From Streptococcus suis (GTDB taxonomy: Bacteria; Bacillota; Bacilli; Lactobacillales; Streptococcaceae), in assembly GCF_902702775.1 (NCBI RefSeq), contig NZ_LR738724.1:124001-188000 (forward strand): 64,000 nucleotides of DNA. Direction: 5' to 3'. The notes below the pieces were generated by a model. That model had not been told where the DNA came from, did not search any database, and worked only from the letters and a program-made list of their open reading frames with translations. A program made the position numbers and the translations under genes. This document shows positions 38,468-45,737 of this stretch, one piece after another; within the stretch, counting starts at the first letter, position 1, and every line of letters begins with the position of its first letter.

Positions 38468-39316
38468 ATGACTAGCAGCACAACGGATTTGAAACGATTT
38501 GCCAAAGAAATTCGCTACCATACCTTGGCGACTTTGAATCAATTAGGATTTGGTCATTATGGTGGTAGCTTATCAATCGTAGAAGTGTTGGCTGCTCTAT
38601 ATGGAGAAATTCTGGACATTCGTGTCCAGAATTTCTCTTCTAAGGAGCGGGATCACTTTATTCTGTCTAAGGGACATGCAGGTCCAGCACTTTATAGTAC
38701 GTTGTATTTGAAAGGCTTCTTTGATAGAGATTTTCTCTTATCGCTAAATCAAAATGGAACACATTTGCCTTCACACCCTGACCGAAACTTAACGCCAGGG
38801 GTGGATATGACAACGGGTTCGTTGGGGCAAGGGATGAGTGTCGCGACAGGTGTTGCTTATGGTAAGAAGATAGAGCAGTCACCGTACTATACCTATACTC
38901 TGGTAGGGGATGGGGAGCTTAACGAAGGTCAATGCTGGGAAGCAGCTCAGTTTGCAGCCCACCACGAACTATCGAAACTGATTCTGTTTGTGGATGACAA
39001 TAAAAAACAACTAGATGGTCGTACCCATGATATTTGCCAAACCTTTGATTTTGTTAAAAAATTTCAGGCTTTTGGTTGGGAATCAATGCGTGTGAATGGA
39101 GCCGATATAGATGCTATTATAAATGCTATTCTAACAATGAAGTCAAGTAAGTCTCCTCAACCAAAATGTATCGTTCTTGATACTACTAAGGGGCAGGGAG
39201 TTACCTTCTTAGAAGAATTAGAAAGCAATCACCATTTGCGTTTGTCGGGTCAATTACGGGAAGATTTAGAGCAAGTAACTCTTGTTTTAGCGAGAGAGTT
39301 GGAGGTGACGGAATGA
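38468..39316 (+). CDS. Transketolase, N-terminal (TPP-binding) subunit
   Basis: A 282-residue half transketolase. It has the thiamine pyrophosphate motif VGDGELNEGQCWEAA (about residues 145-159), SKGHAGPALYSTLYL near 68 and TGSLGQGMSVATG near 117. With the next gene it forms a two-chain transketolase. The start is the ATG at 38468; a longer in-frame reading begins inside EIIC and is rejected. Overlap ATGA with the next gene. Confidence 0.93.
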   Translation: MTSSTTDLKRFAKEIRYHTLATLNQLGFGHYGGSLSIVEVLAALYGEILDIRVQNFSSKERDHFILSKGHAGPALYSTLYLKGFFDRDFLLSLNQNGTHLPSHPDRNLTPGVDMTTGSLGQGMSVATGVAYGKKIEQSPYYTYTLVGDGELNEGQCWEAAQFAAHHELSKLILFVDDNKKQLDGRTHDICQTFDFVKKFQAFGWESMRVNGADIDAIINAILTMKSSKSPQPKCIVLDTTKGQGVTFLEELESNHHLRLSGQLREDLEQVTLVLARELEVTE

Positions 39317-40239
39317 GACAGACAAAGGAGATGCGACTGGTTTATAGTGATTTTCTAGCTCAGGTAGGGCAGGAAGACACAACCATAGCAGCTATTGAAG
39401 CAGATTTATCCAGTTCAATGGCTACCAACAAATTGTCCTCTGTTCTGGGTGGACGCTATGTCAATGTAGGTATCATGGAGCAGGAAATGGTAGGGGTAGC
39501 AGCTGGATTATCTCTTCTAGGATACAAGCCATACATTCATACCTTTGGACCATTTGCTAGTCGTAGAGTCTATGATCAGGTGTTTATCTCTCTAGCTTAT
39601 GCCCAGCTTAATGCCACGGTCATTGGTTCCGATGCGGGGGTATCAGCGGAGATGAATGGTGGGACTCACATGCCGTTTGAGGAGCTGGGCTTAATGCGGC
39701 TCATTCCAAAAGCGCGTGTTTATGAGGTCAGTGACGATGTCCAGTTTCAAGCTGTTCTTAAAGAAACAATCAAGGTAGACGGGTTGAAGTACATTCGTAC
39801 CATTCGGAAAGCGCCAACGCCTATTTATCAAGGTGGAGAAGATTTTAGCAAAGGCTACTGTGTCCTTAGGCAAGGGGAGGATATGACCTTGCTTGCGAGT
39901 GGTATTATGGTAGAGCAGGCATTAAAGGCGGCGGATCAGTTAGAGGCTCAAGGAGTATCTGTTCAAGTCATTGATCTTTTTCGTATCAAACCAATTCATG
40001 AAGACATACCAGCTCTATTATCAGGAAGGCCAGTATTAACTGTAGAAAATCATAATCGAATTGGCGGCTTAGGTAGTAGCATTTGTGAATTAATGGCTAC
40101 GGATCTGACGACCCCAGTACATCGAATTGGTATTGAGGAATCTTTTGGTCAAGTTGGGCAACAGGTCTATTTGATGGATGTTTATGGACTGACAGCAGAG
40201 CATATTGTTAAACAAGCACAATTAATGTTACAACAATAG
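39313..40239 (+). CDS. Transketolase, C-terminal subunit
   Basis: A 308-residue second half with the pyrimidine-binding domain (catalytic Glu in VGIMEQEMVGVAAGL near residue 57) and the C-terminal domain (VLTVENHNRIGGLGSS). It starts at 39313, overlapping the stop of its partner by 4 bases, so the two are made in equal amounts. Its place in a PTS operon suggests that the imported sugar phosphate ends in the pentose phosphate pathway. Confidence 0.93.
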   Translation: MRQTKEMRLVYSDFLAQVGQEDTTIAAIEADLSSSMATNKLSSVLGGRYVNVGIMEQEMVGVAAGLSLLGYKPYIHTFGPFASRRVYDQVFISLAYAQLNATVIGSDAGVSAEMNGGTHMPFEELGLMRLIPKARVYEVSDDVQFQAVLKETIKVDGLKYIRTIRKAPTPIYQGGEDFSKGYCVLRQGEDMTLLASGIMVEQALKAADQLEAQGVSVQVIDLFRIKPIHEDIPALLSGRPVLTVENHNRIGGLGSSICELMATDLTTPVHRIGIEESFGQVGQQVYLMDVYGLTAEHIVKQAQLMLQQ

Positions 40240-40316
40240 TGAGATAGTGATTCGTATTTTATGTAGCCTTTCGATTTACTTTGGCTTGGAAATAGGAAAG
40301 CAAATCAAATGTAAGA

Positions 40317-40347
40317 AATCAAGCTCCACTTAGGAACTTGATTTTTT
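40317..40347 (+). terminator. Terminator of the PTS-transketolase operon
   Basis: AATCAAG (40317-40323) and CTTGATT (40337-40343), then TTTTC. Just before it, 40283-40305 is a fragment of the 53-bp repeat family (CTTGGAAATAGGAAAGC). Confidence 0.78.
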
Positions 40348-40429
40348 CTATACTTCATTCATTACTTTCACAATCTTCCATCCTTGATGAAGGCTTGCAA
40401 TTCCTGTCAGAATATGGGACACTAGAATC

Positions 40430-42196
40430 ATGAAAAAGATACAACGTGAATTTCAAAAAATATATTACAACTTAGACAAGATTCTTTTGCTCTTTTTTAC
40501 CCTGTTTACCTTTATGGAATTTGTTTGGATACCGCTCAATTCATGGATTTCTGAGGGACTCTTAGCTATGACAGGGCATGCCTACCTTTCACCGACGAAT
40601 TTGTTGTCGGTGTTTGCTGAAAATCTGCTCGTGACAGGCTTGTTTATTCTCCTCTTTTTTGTCAACATTGCCATTGCCTATCTAGAATTAGCTCTATTGT
40701 TCACAGGGGTTTGGCAACTGTTGGATGAAAAAGTCAAGCACCTCCCCGACTATTTACGGGATGTACGAGATAGTATGGTGGCGATTATCCGTCACAGCAG
40801 CCTACCAAAGGTTTTATTTCTACTCTTTTACTCAGTTATTCTTCTCCCATTTCTACGACGGGTATTAAATATCTATTATTTTAATAAAATCGTAGTACCC
40901 CAATTTATCGTAGATTACCTATCCAACACAGTCTGGCTAGGAATATTGATTTTGTTCTTTCTCCTCTTGTTCTTCTGGCTCGCATCACGCTTTATGTACG
41001 CTCTGCCGAACATTTACTTTGAACACAGGAGTGTGAAGGAATCCATCGCTTATTCTTGGAAGAAGACCAAGGGAAGAAAACAAGTCAGTTCCTTTTTCCG
41101 TCTGATTTGGCTGGTCACTTTTCCAGTCCTCCTATTCACAGGAATAGGGATATTGCTCTATCTAGTACAGCTAGTGGCTGAACCTTATCTACCAGACACA
41201 GGCCCTTCATATTGGCTGGCAGTTGTTTGTTATGCAATCCTAAAATTAGCCTACTACGGAGTAGTTGCACTCTTTATGATAGGATTTGTAAGTCTCTTAA
41301 CAGGGAAACAATTGCCAAACTACCGCCGTAAACGCCTCCGTCATCGCCTGCGATTAGCAATTTTGCTAGTATCTGGTCTGGTATTCGGTACCCAAGGAGC
41401 GCTTGCACTCTACTATCCCTTCGATACCCTGCCAGTTACCATTTCCCATCGCGGTGTTGACAATGGCAATGCTGTCCAGAACTCTATCGAGGCCTTAGAG
41501 AAAACCTCTCAGCTCAAGCCAGATTATATTGAGATGGATGTTCAGGAGACGAAGGATGGTCAGTTTATTGTCATGCATGATACGGATTTATTGGCTTTGA
41601 CGGGCAATCCCGGAGGTACACATGACTATACTCTTGCAGAGTTGACAGGGATGACTGCATCAGAAAACGGCATGGCAGCTCCAGTTCCTTCTTTTGATGA
41701 ATATCTTGAAAAAGCGGATGGGCTGGGACAGAAATTATTGGTAGAAATTAAAGTGACCAAGGCAGATTCGCCAAAACTCACCCAGAATTTCTTAAAAAAA
41801 TACGGTCAACGTTTGATTGCCAAAGGACACCAGATGCAATCATTAGACTACCGTACTATTATCGAAATAAAGCAGTATAGCGAGAAATTAGTATCCTTCT
41901 TTATTCTTCCGTTCAACTCTATCTATCCGACGACGGTTGCTGACGGCTATACTATGGAGTATACTTCGCTTGATCAAAACTTTATGGTAAAATCTTGGAT
42001 TCGTGGGAAGTCAGTTTATGCTTGGACACCGAATGAAGAAGAGAGTATGACCAAGATGTTGCTGCTACAAGTGGACGGTATCATCACTGACAACATGACC
42101 GACCTCCAAAGTCTGATGGAGGAAATGAAAGAGAATCGACGTTATCCAGACCTCTTTTTCCTGCAATTTCAGTCTTTGATTTATAATTTTGAATAA
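40430..42196 (+). CDS. Membrane glycerophosphodiester phosphodiesterase
   Basis: A 588-residue two-part protein. Residues 15-330 hold about eight membrane segments (the domain known to precede GDPD in Firmicutes), and residues 340-588 are a GDPD catalytic barrel with ISHRGVDNGNAVQNSIEAL (HRG) and DYIEMDVQETKDGQFIVMHD (metal-binding Glu and Asp, catalytic His). It should cleave glycerophosphodiesters, perhaps from lipids or lipoteichoic acid, on the outer face of the membrane. It is a single gene, ending at a terminator shared with ybaB. Confidence 0.9.
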   Translation: MKKIQREFQKIYYNLDKILLLFFTLFTFMEFVWIPLNSWISEGLLAMTGHAYLSPTNLLSVFAENLLVTGLFILLFFVNIAIAYLELALLFTGVWQLLDEKVKHLPDYLRDVRDSMVAIIRHSSLPKVLFLLFYSVILLPFLRRVLNIYYFNKIVVPQFIVDYLSNTVWLGILILFFLLLFFWLASRFMYALPNIYFEHRSVKESIAYSWKKTKGRKQVSSFFRLIWLVTFPVLLFTGIGILLYLVQLVAEPYLPDTGPSYWLAVVCYAILKLAYYGVVALFMIGFVSLLTGKQLPNYRRKRLRHRLRLAILLVSGLVFGTQGALALYYPFDTLPVTISHRGVDNGNAVQNSIEALEKTSQLKPDYIEMDVQETKDGQFIVMHDTDLLALTGNPGGTHDYTLAELTGMTASENGMAAPVPSFDEYLEKADGLGQKLLVEIKVTKADSPKLTQNFLKKYGQRLIAKGHQMQSLDYRTIIEIKQYSEKLVSFFILPFNSIYPTTVADGYTMEYTSLDQNFMVKSWIRGKSVYAWTPNEEESMTKMLLLQVDGIITDNMTDLQSLMEEMKENRRYPDLFFLQFQSLIYNFE

Positions 42197-42197
42197 A

Positions 42198-42230
42198 AAA
42201 ACGCGAGAGGAGAATATCCAATCGCGTTTT
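42198..42230. terminator. Bidirectional terminator, GDPD gene and ybaB
   Basis: AAAACGCGA and TCGCGTTTT pair perfectly (9 bp) between convergent genes. Confidence 0.85.
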
Positions 42231-42233
42231 CTT

Positions 42234-42533
42234 TTAAAAAGGTAATTTACCTGCAAAGGCACCTAGTTTTTTCTGAGTTGCCTCGTCAACTTTTGTAAGT
42301 GCAGCGTTGACGGCTTGGATTGTCATTTCTTGCAAGGTTTCAAGGTCGTCTGCATCCACAACATCAGCCTTGAAGTCGATAGAAACCAATTTCTTATCTC
42401 CAGTAAAAGTAGCAGTAACCAAGTCCTGTACAGAGCTACCAGTAAATTGAGTAGCAGCCAACTCAGCTTGACTCTTCTCCATTTGTTTTTGAAGTTTTTG
42501 AGCTTGGCGCATCATGTTTTGCATATTCATCAT
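42234..42533 (-). CDS. YbaB/EbfC family nucleoid-associated protein
   Basis: A 99-residue small DNA-binding protein. [22 protein letters not shown] forms the first helix, then a beta-strand core ([13 protein letters not shown]) and a second helix. The family binds DNA as a homodimer with a clamp-like shape. The Met-Met start is set by similarity; the ribosome site is unusually far (AAAGGAA about 14 bases away). In many bacteria ybaB lies next to dnaX or recR; here it stands alone. Confidence 0.9.
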   Translation of the reverse strand: MMNMQNMMRQAQKLQKQMEKSQAELAATQFTGSSVQDLVTATFTGDKKLVSIDFKADVVDADDLETLQEMTIQAVNAALTKVDEATQKKLGAFAGKLPF

Positions 42534-42746
42534 AAGATTTTTAAGATTCCTTTCCTATCAAGGGGTTAGACCTTGTTTGTAATTTTTCCTTACCTTATTT
42601 TGCCTTATTGTTAAAAATTTTCAAAGGCAGAGGCGTAGTAAATATTATAACATGTTTTATGTAGATAATGCTACCTTCTTAAAATAAGTTATAGTCAGCA
42701 ATATCGGATATAAATTGGTAAATTTGACATATTAATCTATTTTAAA

Positions 42747-42775
42747 TTGACTTTGAGGGATAAATTCGCTATAAT
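42747..42775 (+). promoter_or_regulatory. agaS promoter
   Basis: TTGACT (42747-42752), 17-base spacer, TATAAT (42770-42775). Confidence 0.87.
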
Positions 42776-42786
42776 ATAAGAAAAAA

Positions 42787-42800
42787 CTGGTTATAACCAG
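42787..42800. promoter_or_regulatory. Palindromic operator of agaS
   Basis: CTGGTTATAACCAG is a perfect 14-base palindrome about 5 bases after the expected transcript start. TGGT...ACCA half-sites are typical of GntR/HutC amino-sugar repressors such as NagR/DasR. Confidence 0.65.
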
Positions 42801-42816
42801 AAATCAAGGAGGAGTT

Positions 42817-43980
42817 ATGTTCCGTTTAGCAAAAGAAGAATTAGAAAAATTGGGGGCTATTATTACGGCGACCGAAATTTACCAACAGCCAGGCTTATGG
42901 AAGGAAGCTTATCAACTCTATCTTGACCAATTGGAAAAAATCGAGAGTTTTCTAAAATCAATCAAGGAAAAACATGACTTTGTTCACGTTGTTTTTACAG
43001 GTGCAGGGACTTCAGACTTTGTTGGGCAAAGCATTGCCAACTACCTCAACCAAGTCAATGACTTGAAACACATTCGTTTTTCTGCCATTGGTACAGTGGA
43101 GCTGGTTAGTCGCCCACATGACTATTTACAGGCAGATGTGCCAACGGTTTTGGTATCCTTTGCCCGTTCAGGGAATTCACCAGAAAGTGTGGCAGCAGTT
43201 GAAGTCGCTAAGCAATTGGTAGATAAATTGTATCAAGTGACCATTACCTGTGCACCAGAAGGTAAGCTGGCACTAGCGGCTGAAGGAGATGCTGAAAATC
43301 TCCTGCTCTTGCAACCAGCTGGTTCAAACGATAAGGGCTTTGCCATGACAGGTTCTTACAGCTGTATGGCTCTGACAGCCCTCCTCGTCTTCTCGCCAGC
43401 CAGTCAAGAAGAAAAAGCTGCTTGGGTTGAGATCATTGCCCGTCTGGGTCAAGATGTTTTGGACCGTGAAGACTACGTGCAAGACTTGATTAACCTTGAT
43501 TTTGAGCGAGTGATTTACCTCGGTTCAGGTGGTTTCTATGGTCTTGCCCACGAAGCTCAGTTGAAAATTCTGGAATTGACAGCAGGCAAAATTGCGACCA
43601 TGTACGAGTCACCACTCGGTTTCCGTCATGGACCAAAATCCTTCATCAATGAAAAGACCTTGATTTTCCTCTTTGCCTCAAACGATCCTTACACACGTCA
43701 GTATGATGTGGACTTGCTTAATGAAGTTCATGGTGATGGCATAGCAGAGCGGATAGTGGCATTGTCGGCTGACAAGCTAGCAGATACAGAGGCAGCTAAC
43801 TTTGTCTTGGCAGAAGGCGGAGCAGATCTGCCAGATGTTTTCCTAACCTTCCCTTACATCATCTTTGCCCAAACGGTATCTATTATGGCAGCTATCAAAT
43901 GCAAGAACCTACCAGATACACCATCTCCAACAGGCACCGTCAACCGTGTGGTGCAGGGTGTGATTATACATCCACTATAA
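42817..43980 (+). CDS. agaS: SIS domain sugar isomerase/deaminase, AgaS family
   Basis: A 387-residue cytoplasmic protein with two SIS domains (about 35-200 and 215-370). Motifs HVVFTGAGTSDFVGQSIANYL and LVSFARSGNSPESVAAVEVA are typical of the AgaS group, which isomerises or deaminates amino-sugar phosphates such as galactosamine-6-phosphate. Four active-site-like residues in PLGFRHGPKSF fit. No aga-type PTS is adjacent; a PfkB kinase gene that could act later in the pathway lies 14 kb away. AAGGAGGAG precedes the ATG. It has a strong promoter with a palindromic operator. Confidence 0.85.
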   Translation: MFRLAKEELEKLGAIITATEIYQQPGLWKEAYQLYLDQLEKIESFLKSIKEKHDFVHVVFTGAGTSDFVGQSIANYLNQVNDLKHIRFSAIGTVELVSRPHDYLQADVPTVLVSFARSGNSPESVAAVEVAKQLVDKLYQVTITCAPEGKLALAAEGDAENLLLLQPAGSNDKGFAMTGSYSCMALTALLVFSPASQEEKAAWVEIIARLGQDVLDREDYVQDLINLDFERVIYLGSGGFYGLAHEAQLKILELTAGKIATMYESPLGFRHGPKSFINEKTLIFLFASNDPYTRQYDVDLLNEVHGDGIAERIVALSADKLADTEAANFVLAEGGADLPDVFLTFPYIIFAQTVSIMAAIKCKNLPDTPSPTGTVNRVVQGVIIHPL

Positions 43981-43994
43981 AACATACTAAGATT

Positions 43995-44040
43995 AGTAGT
44001 GAGGAAATCTCCGACGGGAGAAAGTACTCACTACTTTTTC
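43995..44040 (+). terminator. Terminator of agaS
   Basis: AGTAGTGAG (43995-44003) with CTCACTACT (44027-44035), an inner TCTCC/GGAGA hairpin and a T-run. Confidence 0.87.
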
Positions 44041-44058
44041 TTTATGATAAAGTAGAGG

Positions 44059-44210
44059 TGTCTTGTTAAGTCGAGAACTCTTTTGACGCTAGACGTCGCA
44101 TCAAAAACTGGCAAGGCACCTGTTTTAGAAAGAATGTTATCAAAGTATGTGGGACGCCAGACGTCGAGTATTGAAAATGACATCACTAAAACAAGGAATC
44201 ATTCAAGACA
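44059..44210 (+). ncRNA. Candidate bridge RNA of the IS110 element
   Basis: Non-coding stretch between the agaS terminator and the transposase. Nested pairings: TGTCTTG (44059-44065) with CAAGACA (44204-44210); GTTTTAG (44122-44128) with CTAAAAC (44186-44192); ATGTTAT (44134-44140) with ATGACAT (44177-44183); and TTTTGA (44081-44086) with TCAAAA (44101-44106). Two loops carry the same motif GACGC(T/C)AGACGTCG at 44085-44098 and 44153-44166. This two-loop plan fits IS110-family bridge RNAs, with target and donor loops. The ends are not defined by the sequence alone. Confidence 0.55.
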
Positions 44211-44223
44211 AAGAGGTAATATC

Positions 44224-45426
44224 ATGCGAGTAGTATTTGGAATTGACGTGAGTAAGGTAAGTTCAGAAGTAGCCATTCTAGTCAATGGCGAGAAGGTACA
44301 TAACTACACCATGTCCAATGATGCCATTGGCTTTTCTCGGCTACTTGGCGATTTGAAAACCGTTCACAAGCCTGAAATCATCTTTGAAGCAACAGGCGTC
44401 TATTCTCGTCGTCTTCAAGCTTTTCTGGATGAACATGGCTACGCTTATACACGGCTCAATCCCTTAGAAGCCAAGAAGCAACTGGATAGCTTGCGTGTGC
44501 GGAAAACAGATCAAATTGACGCTGAAAAACTGGCTCAGTCTCAGTTTGTACTGAATCGTAAACCGACCTATGTCCAAGAAGAAGTCTACCAAAACTTGCG
44601 GAATCTCAGCTGTTTCTATCAGAATCTGACCGAGGACATCGTTCGGGCTAAAAACCGCCTGCACAAGGTCTTACAGGTCACTTTCCCTGAATTGGAAAAT
44701 ATCTTGTCAACACCAACTGGTGAACAATACTGGAACTTAGTTATAGCTTTTCCTTGTAAGGACTTCGTGCTTGAGTTAAGCAAGGATAAACTCTCAGAAA
44801 GCATTCGTCAATCCACTTCAAAACGGATTTCGGACAAGCGTGTGGCGTACTTAGCCGATAAACTGATAGCACTAGCTAATCAATCTTATTGTGCCGTCAA
44901 GAAAACCTCTCCAATGCTGGAAGAGGTCCGTTACTATACAAAAGAATTGCTTAGACTTTCTGAACAGAGACAGGCAGTCTTAGACGAAATGGTGGAACTA
45001 GCTCAACCTTTACCAGAGTATGACATTCTGCTTTCTATTCCTGGTATCGCTGAGACTACTGCAACAAGTATTATTGGCGAACTGGGAGATATTCGCCGTT
45101 TTCAGTCTGCCAATCAAATCAATGCCTTTATCGGTATTGACCTGAGACACTATGAATCTGGTAACTTCCTCGCTAAGGAACACATTACCAAGCGTGGAAA
45201 TCCCTACGCTAGAAAGATTCTGTTCAAATGCATTCACAATATCGCTTCAGCCAGTCATACCAATCCTTGCCATATCGCAGACTTTTATGAGAAACGAAAA
45301 AGACAATCGCAAACGACTTCAACGAAGCCACACACGATTGCCTCCATACATCGTCTCATTCGGACAATGTATTACCTCATTACGCATAATAAGCTTTACG
45401 ATTATACTTCTACCCAAAATCGGTAA
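44224..45426 (+). CDS. IS110 family transposase (DEDD)
   Basis: A 400-residue IS110-type recombinase. The N-terminal RuvC-like DEDD domain opens with VVFGIDVSKVSSEVAILV (first Asp at residue 8), and IIFEATGVYSRRLQ plus RKTDQIDAEKLAQ hold further acidic residues. The C-terminal domain is LSIPGIAETTATSIIGELGDI (about 276-296), with the conserved Ser in the later GNPYARK region not resolved by eye. The start is the ATG 44224 behind AGAGGTAA; a longer in-frame reading from 44083 would run through the RNA region. The gene looks intact. Confidence 0.9.
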   Translation: MRVVFGIDVSKVSSEVAILVNGEKVHNYTMSNDAIGFSRLLGDLKTVHKPEIIFEATGVYSRRLQAFLDEHGYAYTRLNPLEAKKQLDSLRVRKTDQIDAEKLAQSQFVLNRKPTYVQEEVYQNLRNLSCFYQNLTEDIVRAKNRLHKVLQVTFPELENILSTPTGEQYWNLVIAFPCKDFVLELSKDKLSESIRQSTSKRISDKRVAYLADKLIALANQSYCAVKKTSPMLEEVRYYTKELLRLSEQRQAVLDEMVELAQPLPEYDILLSIPGIAETTATSIIGELGDIRRFQSANQINAFIGIDLRHYESGNFLAKEHITKRGNPYARKILFKCIHNIASASHTNPCHIADFYEKRKRQSQTTSTKPHTIASIHRLIRTMYYLITHNKLYDYTSTQNR

Positions 45427-45737
45427 AACTGTTTATGCTCTATCATTGTAACACCTTATCAAAAAATTTCAACATAAGGTGTTGCTTTTGTATACACTTT
45501 TTACACTAAACTTTAGTCCAAAATAAAATAATTTCCTTATTTTGACTACTGAATTCAAAATATTGTTCATCAAATACCTTGAAAGGCTTGACAAATGGTA
45601 GAAAAGAGTTACATGTATTCAATGATGAAGAAACGTAGCTATTCGGTAGAGTTTTAATATATAAAAAATACACCTGACACCTGAATATCATGGTACAATA
45701 ACAGTATATAATAAAATATAAATTAGGAATAATAGAA
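45427..45737 (+). other. Spacer between IS110 transposase and surface protein
   Basis: Contains the transposase terminator, then about 200 bases of AT-rich sequence without a convincing gene, and an extended -10 (TGG-TACAAT, 45691-45699) for the surface protein; a second -10-like TATAAT is at 45707-45712. Confidence 0.6.
45450..45488 (+). terminator. Terminator after the IS110 transposase
   Basis: AACACCTTAT (45450-45459) and ATAAGGTGTT (45474-45483), a perfect 10-bp stem, then GCTTTT. Confidence 0.8.

Larger units (their letters stand above)
44040..45490 (+). mobile_element. IS110-family insertion sequence (approximate limits)
   Basis: Includes the non-coding left part, the transposase and the short right part. 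IS110 elements have no terminal inverted repeats and need not duplicate their target, so the borders cannot be read here; limits given are the agaS terminator on the left and the terminator after the transposase on the right. Confidence 0.6.

Noticed and set aside
44083..44223. N-terminal extension of the IS110 transposase by 47 codons
   Set aside because: The family starts at the VVFGIDVSK motif, a ribosome site lies before 44224, and the extension covers the putative bridge RNA.
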